Made by a program: the position numbers and the translations under genes
In this document: positions 24,981 to 36,396 of the stretch, piece by piece
How the letters are laid out: every line of letters starts with the position of its first letter
Numbering within the stretch: position 1 is the first letter of the stretch
The notes under the pieces: model-generated
The model's input: the letters and a program-made list of their open reading frames with translations, nothing else
The model's database searches: none
Told to the model about the DNA's origin: nothing
Source: Pezicula radicicola
Taxonomy: Eukaryota; Ascomycota; Leotiomycetes; Helotiales; Dermateaceae
Length of the DNA stretch: 64,000 nt
Assembly (NCBI GenBank): GCA_003008705.1
Contig: PDUO01000016.1
Coordinates: forward strand, 311,975-375,974
Reading direction: 5' to 3'

Positions 24981-25777
24981 TTGAAAGAGTCAAAGATGTA
25001 GGGTGAGTACTGTGCGAGTAAGTGTTGCGTGTAAAGCTCAATATCAGTCTTAGAGAATTGCCTTTGAAATTCTTCAGGACAAAACAACTAACTATCCAAG
25101 GCAATTGAAGAGGACGTTTAGGATGTTAATCGAGATATACTTGCAACATTTTATTATCTAACAAACCTTCTTACGGCCGAAGCCAACCTCTTTACAAAGC
25201 TAGAAGTTTGAGAACTTAGAAAGTAGCACTTACTCTCTCCTCTTCGGCTGCCGGCCCCACCGGAAAATAACCTCAACGAACACAACCCAGGGAATACTGT
25301 ATTGAGCTGGAATAGTTAGGTACCATCAAGTAACCCCGCAGAATGCGTACGCAATGCATCTCGTAAGTCTCGTATTTCCATGAATTTCTTCTTTTTCCAC
25401 TCATCAGAATGATAACCGTCCGTGCCGTCCGTCCACTTGACAAGTTGATAGCTACGGTAGTCGGCAAGTTAGACCCCGGATACCGATGTTGATATCCGGC
25501 ATTTGTCTCCTAACGTGCCGACCTGTAACAGACCAAATTTTATTCTTAAGTATTAGGAGGGAGCTGTCGTGTCTGCTAGAGTTCGGGTGGCGGAATCCTG
25601 AAGTGGACAATAAAGAGGCCATTAGAAATCCACTGATGAATTTCTTGGGCTGGTGTTGTGAAATTGGAGGAGTTACGGCGGTTGAAAAACAAAAGCGATT
25701 GAATTTCCACGATCGGCGCTAAACTTCAAATAAAGTCCGACTGCTGCTTATTTCATTTCGAGGAATTTTTCAAGATT

Positions 25778-25795
25778 AAGCGAGTCATCTCGCTT
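25778..25795. repeat. Perfect 7-bp hairpin palindrome
   Basis: AAGCGAG, the four-base spacer TCAT, then CTCGCTT. It lies in the gene-poor stretch upstream of the OPT gene; function unknown. Confidence 0.35.
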
Positions 25796-28119
25796 CTTGG
25801 AATAGGGGAGAATATGGAGAGATAGGAGGGCCCTTACTTAAGCGAAGGCTCATATTAATTTAGGAAGCTCATTCTCCGGTCTTACGAAGGTTCCATTTGC
25901 TTCAACCACGTGCTGATTCGGCGGGTATTTCGACCCGTCTGACAGCTTAGAGGCTCTAAATAGTGAGTCGATTGGCGTGGATTAAACCGCATATAAGAGG
26001 CTTCCCTCCTTCTTAAGTGAAGCTCCTGTTGCGAACCGCTTCCTTTATAAAAATCCAACATGCAGCCAAGAAGTTCTCTTGGGTCGTCGCGATTGCCCAG
26101 ACAAGTGAAGTAGCCCAAGGAGAAGTTCTTATCTTGCTTATCGGAGACCAGGGGAAAACCACGCTCACTTTACTACTTCGGAGTACCACCATACATATCC
26201 TTGTCCTTCTACACAGCATACGTATCTGGTGGGATATTACAGTCAACCGGTGGTGTGCTCCGAATCTGTACAAATGGAAGACGGGATATAAAGCCGCTTT
26301 TCTTGTATACTTTGTGCGTTTCATTGGAAGTCCAATGTATCTATCTACAGTATCTGTCCCGTGTTAATCCAATGCTTTCGTCGCGAGCTCATTGCGCCTT
26401 ATCTGTCGTTATCTTGTATGCACATCACGTACAAGTACATCTCTTATTCTGGAAGGTGCTAAGAACAGGCGTGCTGTCGGAAACCACTCCTGTCTTACAA
26501 GGGAGTGCTGCGAATCTTCCTTTTTAAATAAGGTGTTTTTTATATTTATTGGGCCTTTGGGTGTTAAGTGAGGCATTTATAGCTCTTTCTGAGATCATGC
26601 AATTAAGTTGCTGTATTGTCACAAGTTTTGGGTTGGATTTTCCATTCACCAATTGGCCAAATTACCCTACCTTACAGAAATGACTTTAAAGAACTAAGTA
26701 GATTACTTTCCAAGTAGTTAGACGCCTGGTAAAATTCAGAATGATGCATTCTGTAGAATAATATGGGTATCGCGAAATAGTGCTACCTAGTATCTAGTAT
26801 ACAGCACAGTATCACAGGTTAGATACCTAGCTGAACCCCAAGGAAGCACCATCCGAGATAAGATCAATCGCCTTATCACTCCATGGGGAATGGAAGCCGT
26901 GTATTGTTAGACGAGACGATCTGAAAGCTTCTTTAGATCAACAGAGTTTTTGTTTGCCTCCCTGCCACAAGAGTTTGAGACATAGCGCCATCAAACGACT
27001 TCCGAGGCCCTAGCGATCGTATACTCCCTGTGCATCTGTGCATATACAGTGGCTCGGACAAGGTGCTGTACAACCCCATGACAAAAAAAGCTGCAACATT
27101 GATTTGGTTCCTACTAAAAGTGGGCGCCATGTGCTGATCTGGGAATCGTTGCGAACTTCGATGTTCTGCCCTCAGTATTATTCACTTGTTGAATGCAGAC
27201 ACGATCTAGAGCAGGAAGCCACCAACTCAAGTGTTACAGCCCACTGCTCTAGCAAGTTTGTTCACATCGAACAAGTGAGAATTGCTTGCACGTTCTCCGC
27301 CAATTTATAGGAACGCATAGCCCTCGAGTGTCAATTCCACAAATCAAGAGGCTCATCCTCACGGATTCAATAGATAAGCTCGGATCGTCGATTCGGACTC
27401 AATTGTTGATCAATCATGAGAGATAAGGTTAAGGCCTTATATGCCTATCCAGAAAAGCTTGTTACGGTCATCGGGTTCTCGATTGCTCAGTGTACTCTAC
27501 CAATCACCCAGTAACCTGGCGGATGTTTGTTATCAACCTTGCCTCTGGCTTGCATCTCACGGTTGGCACCCGAGTGTGGCGGGCGTGTATTGGCAACGGC
27601 CAGAAGCTTGTAATGGAATATGCTCGCTCAAAAGCCTAAAGCACCATTGGCTGTTCAATCTAACCTCGTTATTGTCGTTCTTAGTTACCTTCTTTTCCGA
27701 GACTAGAACCAGGTGCTTATTGTTCGTGATGAATGGTTCACCGGAGTCTAGTACAGGCCTGGTCAACGTAGATATTGGATATTCTCGAAGATCTTCTGTC
27801 ATATTTTCATTCTTTGCGCACTTCAATGTTATCGTAAGGGTTGAGCCACCTTCTAATCCTGGACAGAGAATAGAATGTTCATGTGTGACCCCACTTACAA
27901 CACCGAGCACAACGCTCCTAAGCGAACCGACAAGGACTAGCAGACTTTGTGCTGCAGACACTCCAATCTGCATATCTGCTAGGTCGCCATGCTATTCTAC
28001 AGGATGTCACCATGGCGGTATAATAAGGTACCCGGTGCCCAGCTGGCCAATTCGTCTCCTGCAAAAATCCAAAGACACTTTTTTCTCTCTAACTGGGATT
28101 TTGACCTAGACACAACACC

Positions 28120-30818
28120 ATGTCTCAGGCAGGACAAATTAATCCCACCGTGGGCATACCCAACACCGCACGAGTGCTAAACGTAGAAATTGCGAGTGAA
28201 GCTGTCGTTACGCCAGGAGTTCATGATGAGAAGAAACATGGCGTCTTCGAAAGCACAACGGCAGCTCCGAACGAAAAGACTTCTGATCTTGATCGTTCCG
28301 ATTCTGAAGAAGGGCATACACCTTATGTTTATGAGGTAGCGAATATGGCGCATGATGAGAAGGGTAATCTAATAGTTGAAACAAGTGAATTAGCTGTGAC
28401 GGTACTACACGTCGATGATGTACGTACTCGATTGCTCATTGTACCTAAATCATGTTCAAATCATTACCCAGATTTTCTAAAATGTGCGTACTGACTTCAA
28501 ATTTTGGAGTAGGATCCTACACTATCTCCCTGGACGTTTAGAACCTTCTTCATTGGCAGGTTTTCAGCTTTATTTTGTGAAATCAGTAGATTTGAGACTA
28601 ATTTCTCTCTAGGTGCCGGACTAGCCTGTTTTGGTTCCGTCTTAGCAACGATATACATGTTCAAACCCCAGAGTGTTATCGTCTCAACAATTTTCTTGGC
28701 GCTTATCAGCTATATCCTTGGAGAAGGCATGGCTGTTTTGATTCCCCGCGGAGGGATATTCAAGTGGATCAACCCTTTCCCGTTCAACCAAAAGGAACAT
28801 GTCGCAATCCTCATCATGGCATCCTCCGCAGCAAGTGCCGCTCTTTGCACGGAAGTCATCTCAGCCCAGAAACTTTACTACCCGAGCCAACCTAACAAGG
28901 CTGTATCAATCTTCATGATATTCTCTTCCCAACTTCTAGGGTATGGATTTGCAGGTCTACTCCGAAAGACACTGGTATACCCGAAGCGCATGCTCTGGCC
29001 GGGTCAACTCCCCCTCGCAACATTGTTCCAGACTCTTCACAGAGATAAAAAGGAAACCTGGCTCCGGTTGAGATTCTTCTACATGGTTGCGGCTGGAATT
29101 TTCGTTTGGGAGTGGATCCCTGAATATATCATGCCGATCTTGGTCGGTGTCAATATTTTCTGTCTCGCCAAGCGAGACAGTCTAGTTTTCACCAATTTAT
29201 TTGGTGGTGCTGGTGGAAATGAGGGTCTAGGTATGTTTGGCTGGTGCTTTGACTGGCAATACATCGGCTCCGGATGCCTCTATTTTCCACCAGCAACTCT
29301 ACGAACTGGCTTCACAGGTTATGTTCTCTGTATCTGCCTCTTTATGGGACTATATTATAGCAATGTCTGGAACGCGCAGAACTTCCCTTTCCTTTCACAA
29401 CTACTCTTTACAGCGCAGTCAAACTCTACGTACTTTGATCAGTATAACCAGACGCTTATTCTGGATTCTAAATCCCAACTTAATCAGGCCGCTCTGGATA
29501 GTTATGGACTGCCATGGTTCACTGCCACATACGCCTCGTCACTTTTGACCAACAATCTTGCTACCACAGGTAAACCAGTCCCTCCATTCAACAGCCTATC
29601 ATTATCGCTTACATATATTCTCAAGCAACAATAACATATATGGTTCTCAACCAATACGAAGATCTTAACATCCTTTTCAGAACATTCGGCAGAGACTTCG
29701 TACAAACATTATTCAAACCCTCAACTTGGCACTGGAAATTCTGGGATGGCAAACAGGAGAAACCAAATAAGGATGATCCGGATCTCGATCCCCACTACAG
29801 ATTGATGCTCGAATACGACGAGGTGCCCAGCTGGTGGTACGCATGCGTTCTCATATTCTCCTTCGTAATAGGTATGATCTGTATCTACGAAGCCCATACC
29901 ACGCTTCCATGGTACGCATACATCGTCAGCGTGCTACTCTCCTTCGTCTTCACTCTCTTTATGGGGATACAACTGGCTTGTTTTGGCATGTATGTCGGAC
30001 AACAGAATCTCATCCAAATGATTGGTGCATTTATCAACCCTGGAAGACCACTGGCCAATATGTATTTCACCTTGTTCGGTTCTAACTCGGTTACTCAAGC
30101 TTTGGCTTTGCTAGGCGACTTGAAGCTGGGTCAGTATATGAAATTATCTCCAAAAGCGACCTTTACCATGCAGGTTATTGGGACTCTGATTGGAGCGGTT
30201 CTTAATTTTGCCCTAATGGAATCAATTACGGATTCACGACGAGAAATCCTCTTATCCATCGAAGGAACAAATATATGGTCTGGCCAAGTAATCCAGTCCT
30301 ACAACTCACAGGTAAGTCAAAACTTCTCTTCGTATATCTAGACAGGTTAGCTCACAAGTCTAAAACAGGCAGTCGCATGGGGTGCTCTTGCGAAAGATCT
30401 TTTCGTAGCAGGCGGTCGATATCAATGGGTGACAATGGCCTTCCTAGTCGGCTTCCTAGTTCCACTTCCCCAATATATAGCCGGTAAGATTTGGCCAAAA
30501 GTAAACTGGAACTACATCAACGCACCTATCCTCTGCTGGTACTTAGGATACCTCTGCGTTGGCATAAACTCTTCGGTTCTTCCATACTTCTCTATTGCGC
30601 TCTTCACCCAATATTATGTTCGTACTTACCATGCAGATTGGTACATGAAGTATAATTATATTTTGTCTGCTGCGTTGGATGGTGGAACTCAGATTTGTGT
30701 TTTCATCTTGAGTTTTGCTGTTTTTGGATCCGCGGGTGTTGAACATCCGTTCCCGCCTTATTGGGGGAATAACTTTGGGGGGAATCATGTTGATTATTGT
30801 ATGGTTAATCCTGCTTGA
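28120..30818 (+). CDS. OPT-family oligopeptide transporter (Isp4-like)
   Basis: Five exons (28120-28419, 28513-28555, 28613-29569, 29626-30311, 30369-30818) close to 811 aa, about the usual size. After a hydrophilic N-terminal ~110 residues come SPWTFRTFFIGAGLACFGSVL, MFKPQSVIVSTIFLALISYILG and then many TM helices. Family blocks include NPFPFNQKEHVAI, QLLGYGFAGLLRKTLVYPKRMLWPGQLP, FGWCFDWQYIGSGCLYFP and, near the C-terminus, IPVNYINAPILCW-like WNYINAPILCWYLGYL. It would import small peptides or glutathione-like compounds across the plasma membrane with protons. Two splice sites are unusual. Intron 2 (28556-28612) must be a GC...AG intron to keep the IGAGLAC frame. Intron 3 must end in AAG (29623-29625). 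Exon 2 is only 43 nt. Confidence 0.9.
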
Positions 30819-31776
30819 TGATTGTTGGGCTGTAAGGAAGCAGCTCTTTGCTTTTGGGAGGTAAAGGTATAATATGATGCGGTTATTGTTATATGATGGA
30901 TGAATATTGAAATTACGAAGATATGTTTGCTTTGGCTCTGTTATGATATATCTACCCGATGGATCTTCGCTATATATTTCTGTGGTAACTGGACTAAATA
31001 GATTACAATAATTTATCTCAATGCCATACTAACAGGACCAGGATGGAGAATTTTGTTAACCTTCAATACGTGCTAGAAGATTAGAAAGAACCTGTTTCTT
31101 GCTCCCTTCTTTGGCCGAAGATTTGGCCTATCTCTACAATAAAGAACTAAAGTTACCTAGAAGTTTCAGGTGGGGACTGCATCTATGTGTACAGAAGCCA
31201 TTAAGACTGGTCATTTCTTGGTTCTAGTATTATGTAGTATCTCGTATCTACTTAAAACACATTTTTAAAACTTATTTTTAATGTATCTATACTTCTCATC
31301 TCGTGGCTTGTAACATCGTGAAGCGCACCACGTTAGTTCCACCCAGGGCGTTTTTAAGCGAGCTGAAGTACATAGGTATATAAGTGGCCCAGATTATGTG
31401 TTAGTCGCTGCCACACTTTCTTCTTCTCTCTAATTGCGGAACACTTGATGATGTATTTAGGAGGTTCTTGGGTAGCTATTTCATAGGGAAAGCAAATAGG
31501 ATGGATCACGAGATACCCTCCATTGAGCAAACAAAGTTTCGTCACAAGCGATGGAAGTCTCAAACTAGATTGGTAGTATACGCAACTCCAAGAAAGCGCC
31601 TCTCACCCCGTTGTTACAATATCTTTGTTGAATTAAAGCTTCTTTGAGCGTACTTGGCAGGGGTTACATGATTCAACAAGTGAACAGCATATAAGCGACA
31701 GTCAATTCAAATTTCTTGAGAGCATCCCAAAAAGCATTCTCCTCTTCTTCCTTTCATCTCAAGCATTCTCTTCTCA
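30819..31776. other. Intergenic region between the OPT gene and the Stig1-like gene
   Basis: 958 bp with no recognised gene. A minus-strand frame at 31354-31563 has no support. The right end contains the TATA element of the next gene. Confidence 0.5.
31690..31695 (+). promoter_or_regulatory. TATA box of the secreted Stig1-like gene
   Basis: TATAAG lies 81 bp upstream of the ATG at 31777, with a C/T-rich leader (31738-31770) between. Spacing and context fit a fungal core promoter. Confidence 0.5.
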
Positions 31777-32888
31777 ATGAGACCTTCTTTCCTCCTTCTT
31801 GCCATGGCACAAGCTGCCGCGTCGGTAACTACTGCTTGCAACGCCAACAACTGCGCTCGGGCTGTTACTGGCACTCGTCTGCCTCAAGACTACACCTCTC
31901 ATCAAAATGATTGTAGCAGCTTCATGCATATCACCATGACACCTGCAACATCTACCTCCACGGTCTTTATCACTGGTACCATTACCCAAAGCCGAACGAC
32001 CACCACACAAACACAAGTTATCTCATCAACTCTCACTCTCGCCAATGGTAATAAGCGAAACGCAGAGATGGAAGAGAGTCTCAATGATATGCTTCCTCTT
32101 CAAGCAACGGCTAGTCCAAGCAACATTCTAACGTATGCCAGCGCTTGTTCTAGTGCTGCAGCATACAGCTCTGCATGCTCTTGCTTCGGTATCACGCCTA
32201 CCACCATTACGTTTGCGAGCCCAGTTACCACTATCACCATCACAAATACCGCTACAAGCACCACTTTTGGTACGGGTTCAACAACCACTACCACCACAGT
32301 AGCTGCATGTTCTCCAAGCGTAACAATGTGCAGTTCAGGCACCTGCGCAAATCTCCAAACCGACCCTAACAACTGTGGTGTCTGTGGAAACGCATGTGGC
32401 GGCGGGTCTTCTTGCATTAGTGGCACCTGTACAAGCAACATTCAAGCTTCTTCATGTCCACAAGGCAGCGGTTGCGACTCAATCGGATGTCCTGGATCAG
32501 GTGACTGCCTATGTCTTACGACCGTGCGAGGAATAATTGACTGAATTGAAGCTATTCAGATGTGAGGTTGCTACACCATAAGACTAAATAGACTTTCTGA
32601 ATATTCCGATTCACCATGCGTATTTGTAAGCACAATTTCTGACAGACCGATCTTGGATTCCTCTGTGTAGATGTCGCTAATGAGACCTGTGGCTCCCAAC
32701 GCTGTACTACGTCTAGCGAATGTTGTGCTGGAAATGTTTGCGACATTAGCAATTGTTCTGGTTATGGAATTTGTACTGCGATTAACAGTTGTGAAAATTC
32801 TTCTTCTACGAGTAGGTTGTTTAGAGTGAAGAGTAAGAAGAGGGTTGATAGTTCTGAGGATTCTGAGGATCAACCGGCTCATATTTGA
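31777..32888 (+). CDS. Secreted Thr/Ser-rich protein with Stig1-like cysteine motif
   Basis: Two exons, 31777-32523 and 32646-32888, joined ACC|GTGCGA...GACAG|ACC, give 329 aa. A signal peptide opens the protein (MRPSFLLLAMAQAAA). Residues ~45-185 are Thr/Ser-rich with TTTT and ITIT runs, expected to be heavily O-glycosylated. Around residues 190-215 is a compact Cys block (MCSSGTCANLQTDPNNCGVCG, then NACGGGSSCISGTC) that matches the Stig1-type pattern. More Cys pairs follow in exon 2 (CGSQRCTTSSECCAGNVCD and SNCSGYGIC). It ends in a basic/acidic tail (VKSKKRVDSSEDSED). No GPI signal is obvious. It is probably a cell-wall or extracellular protein; an effector role is possible but is only inference. 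Confidence 0.78.
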
Positions 32889-33665
32889 TGGGTTTAGTTG
32901 TTCCTGCTTTTAGGATCCATTTTGTTTTTTGGTTGTTTGGGGCTCACTACACACTGTGAAATTATTTTTTAGAACTAGACTATGTGCTTATTACTTGTAC
33001 ATACTTTCTATACCTATTCAATTTCTATTTATGGCGATTATAACTTTTACTGCATTATGCAGTGCCTTAGGAATGCTTGACTGAAAAAAGGTCTACTAAC
33101 TCAAGTTCTTAATTCTTTGACTCTCTGAAATAAAATTGAGTTTACTCGGAGTTTCACATCACTTGTATAACTACAGTAGTAGGTGTGCTTTTGAATAACT
33201 TTGATGCTATTAACCAATCGCGTAAAAGTAAAAGTTCTGTAGCTTTGAGGATCTAAATATAATAAGTTCTAAGCGATTGACGGGAAGTAGAATAATATAC
33301 TAACGTCTCTCATTACATTTCAGTTCGATTTATCGTATGATTATCAGGCGGGGTAGCATGAAGACGGAACAAATCATCGAATGAAATTTGCCAGAGGTGC
33401 AGAAAGTGGAGAGCTGGCCCTGGTGATGCGACACAGATGTACGGGATACGGGAGAGTGTGCACCCTAACACAATGGGAAGCGTTCTAATTCGACAATTCG
33501 TCTGCAGCAAGGCAGATAGCTACTGTAGCTTCATTACCACTTTATCATATAGATGGCTCGTTTAGGAATAGGAGTACGGAGGAGAAAGTAGATAAGGCGC
33601 GGTCCGTTCCACGACAAAGTCGAAGAGTAAATCCAATCACTTCCATAGTGCTCATATATGTAAAG
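32889..33665. other. Intergenic region upstream of the P450 gene
   Basis: 777 bp; no gene recognised. A second in-frame ATG at 33648 precedes the P450 start I chose. Confidence 0.5.
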
Positions 33666-35375
33666 ATGGCTCTTGTCACCTTCACTAAACTTGCGGCGAG
33701 TGCTGTAGTGTCACTCATAATTTGTTACTTTAGCCTTGCCATCTACCGCGTGTATTTCCACCCTCTTGCGAAGTTTCCAGGTCCGAAGCTCGCGGCGCTG
33801 ACTCTGTGGTACGAATTCTACTATGACATTATCAAACGAGGACAGTTCATGTGGAAGATTCAGGAAATGCATGCACAGTATGGTAAGCTTCAGTCAATTC
33901 TAATTTCAATTGGATTATAATAACTCCAAAGTCTTTAAGGACCAATAATTAGAATTAATCCAAACGAGATCCATATTGACGATCCTGAATATTACGATGA
34001 GATATACGGTTCAACGATCAGGAAACGAGATAAATATGCTGCTTGGGTTGTACTCGCTGCCGTTCCTGAGTCAGGATTTTCGACAGTAGGACATGATCAC
34101 CATAGATTGCGTCGCGCTGCTCTGAGCCCTTTCTTCTCGAAGAAATCAGTCACTGAACTCGAACCTGTTATCAGAGAGAAGGTCAACATACTGGTGTCCC
34201 GATTTAAGAAAGTAGTTGAGACCGGGGAAGTTATTAAATCTGATGCTGCTTACACCGCCTTGACCATGGATATCATATGTCAGTATTCATTTGCATCAGA
34301 TGATAACATGCTCATGGAAGATGACTTCAATCTCGCCTGGAAACAAACCTTGATTGGTACCTTTGAAGGAAGCGCGTTAATACGACAATGCCCATGGCTT
34401 CTTCCACTCATGAAATCCTTGCCAGACAGCTGGGTTGAGAAAATACGTCCGAATATGAAGCTGATGCTGGGATGGCAAGCAAAAACACGACAGAGAGTTA
34501 AACCAGTGCTCGAAGGATCAGAAACCGCTTTAGATATCGAGAAAGCTTCACACAAATCCATTTTCCACGAGTTGAGAGACAGCAGTCTACCAGCTAGCGA
34601 GAAAACCATTGATCGACTTTGTGATGAAGCGTTGATCGTTACAGGTGCAGGGAGTGAGACTACCGCCCAAGCTTTATCAACTGGAACTTTCTACCTACTG
34701 GATAATAAAGAAATACTGAGGAAACTTAAGGCAGAGCTATTGACTATGATGCCAAATTCAGAGGAGTGGGTACCTTGCTCAAAGCTCGAGCAGCTTCCTT
34801 ACCTATCGGCTGTTGTAGCAGAGGCTCTTCGCCTATCGCACGGTAGTACAACGCGGCTTCCGCGAATAGCGACTGAGGAAGTTCTTAAATACAAAGACTG
34901 GGAGATACCTTTTAGAGTGAGTTTAGTCCGCGGGAAATCGTAGTCCTGTATACTCCTTACTAATCACAAACAGACGCCTGTCAGTTCAACGGCCTACTTT
35001 GTCCTGATGAACGACAGATTATTCCCTGAACCAGGAAAGTTTCTGCCAGAGAGATGGCTTCTAAAGAACGGCACTGAGTACAACCATGCGTTACATAAAA
35101 AATACTTGGTGAATTTTGGACGGGGTACTAGGCAATGCCTGGGAATGAAGTGAGTTTCTCTTCCATCAGACAAGAATTGTTCTCTAACGCTTAAATCCCA
35201 CAGTCTGGCATACGCTGAACTTTATCTTACGCTGGCTACAATCTTTCGGCGGTTTGACCTTGAATTGTACGAAACGACTATTGACGATGTCAAGATGGTT
35301 CATGATTTCTTTACGGCCGTACCGAGATTGGATTCCAAAGGGGTGAGGATAACTGTCAAGGGCGAGTGCTTTTGA
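33666..35375 (+). CDS. Cytochrome P450 monooxygenase
   Basis: Four exons (33666-33882, 33940-34916, 34974-35149, 35204-35375) give 513 aa. An N-terminal membrane anchor (SAVVSLIICYFSLAIY) is followed by the Pro-rich hinge HPLAKFPGPKLAAL. The I-helix is VTGAGSETTAQAL, the ExxR motif is EALR, the PERF-like motif is FLPERWL, and the heme loop is FGRGTRQCLGM (Cys ~453). The last intron splits the codon after GM. It would be ER-bound and use a P450 reductase. The domain style resembles fungal E-class group I enzymes of secondary metabolism, but the substrate is unknown. Intron 1 ends in AAG (33937-33939), needed for the GPIIRINPNEIHIDDP frame. An in-frame ATG 18 nt upstream (33648) would add six residues; I chose the later one because it is nearer to typical anchors. 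Confidence 0.92.
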
Positions 35376-36396
35376 ATTAGTCAACTAAGAACCAGATATA
35401 TCCTGTACGCTGAATTGGAAGCTAGTTAAAATCGTATATGTAACAATAGTGCATCTAGACCTCGGGACAAAAAATATCAAGGTAAATCAAGTATGGAGTA
35501 TCTTGCAGGCCAAGCAACTTGGAGATACCTCCGGAATCTGTCGGCAATGGGGAAAGGAGGTTCGCTAAGTAACTCGGTTAACAAAGCCCCTTATCCACCT
35601 TCCATAAATATCTATGTCTCTGCTCCCCAGGAACGTTAAAGTCATTCAGATTGTCCCAAATATTACAATTGAATTTTTGTTGAGCACTCGAGAGTCAATG
35701 AGAGTATCGTGAAGCACTTCAAGCACATGTGAAAGTTATGTCGGCCAGCATCGGACACACGGAGGTCGCAGCCAGAAGAGGAAGGAGGTGGCTCCTCGGT
35801 TCTTGATTATGCAAGCCAAGCGCCACTTTTGCATTAAATATACATTTCCTTGAAAGCAGTTTTTGGTAGTGTGACCCTCCAAGATAAGCAGCAACCTTTC
35901 AGGTACAACTCCCGACTATAATAACAAATGTATAAGTGAATTTGCAACGGAATGGCTTCTGGAAGGTTTCGAAATGTTGCTGGATATGCAAAGTTATCAC
36001 CCCACGCTTTACCAAGTGCCGCGGTTAGGTGCTTGTCACTGCTGTTTATACTAGAGCTCAATCACTATCGTGGCTAGTGCCGTGCAGCATGGATCGGCAT
36101 GAGGCCAATAAGCCCTGGAATGAGAGAACTGTTGCATAATATCCCGCCATCCTGGAGGAATCCTCCTATCTACCTATCAGTTGCAACTCGCCCGCAACCT
36201 TATTCTACGATCTCTGCAGTATATCATCATCCAATTCCCCCAGCAACAGAAAGCCAAGCATTTTTGCCACGAGTCGTCTGCACTTACGAAAGTACTCCTT
36301 ACCTTGTTTTAGTGTTTAGTTCTGAAATCGTGACACAAATCCAACGCACGTACATCTACGTAGCTCAACACTAATGCCACAAACCGATAATTGACG
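35376..36396. other. Intergenic region between P450 and PTH11-like genes
   Basis: About 1 kb. A plus-strand frame at 36099-36374 (91 codons) lacks protein-like features and lies in the leader of the next gene. Nothing else recognised. Confidence 0.45.

Larger units (their letters stand above)
24218..28119. other. 3.9-kb gene-poor stretch, probably decayed sequence
   Basis: Between the tannase and OPT start codons there is no complete gene. Short open frames overlap on both strands (the longest is 27441-28109 plus, 222 codons), but none has a recognisable family. The frame from 27418 encodes MRDKVKALYAYPEKLVTVIG and twelve further residues before a stop. It has more natural composition than its surroundings and may be a relic or a small exon. 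A 15-bp inverted repeat pair (24882-24980) and a small perfect palindrome (25778-25795) are listed separately. Confidence 0.45.

Noticed and set aside
26013..26527. Overlapping open frames on both strands in the gene-poor stretch
   Set aside because: I could not connect them with plausible introns or to any family.
27441..28109. 222-codon open frame on the plus strand upstream of the OPT gene
   Set aside because: No recognisable domain; composition is irregular, and overlapping frames of similar length exist on the other strand. It may be chance or decay.
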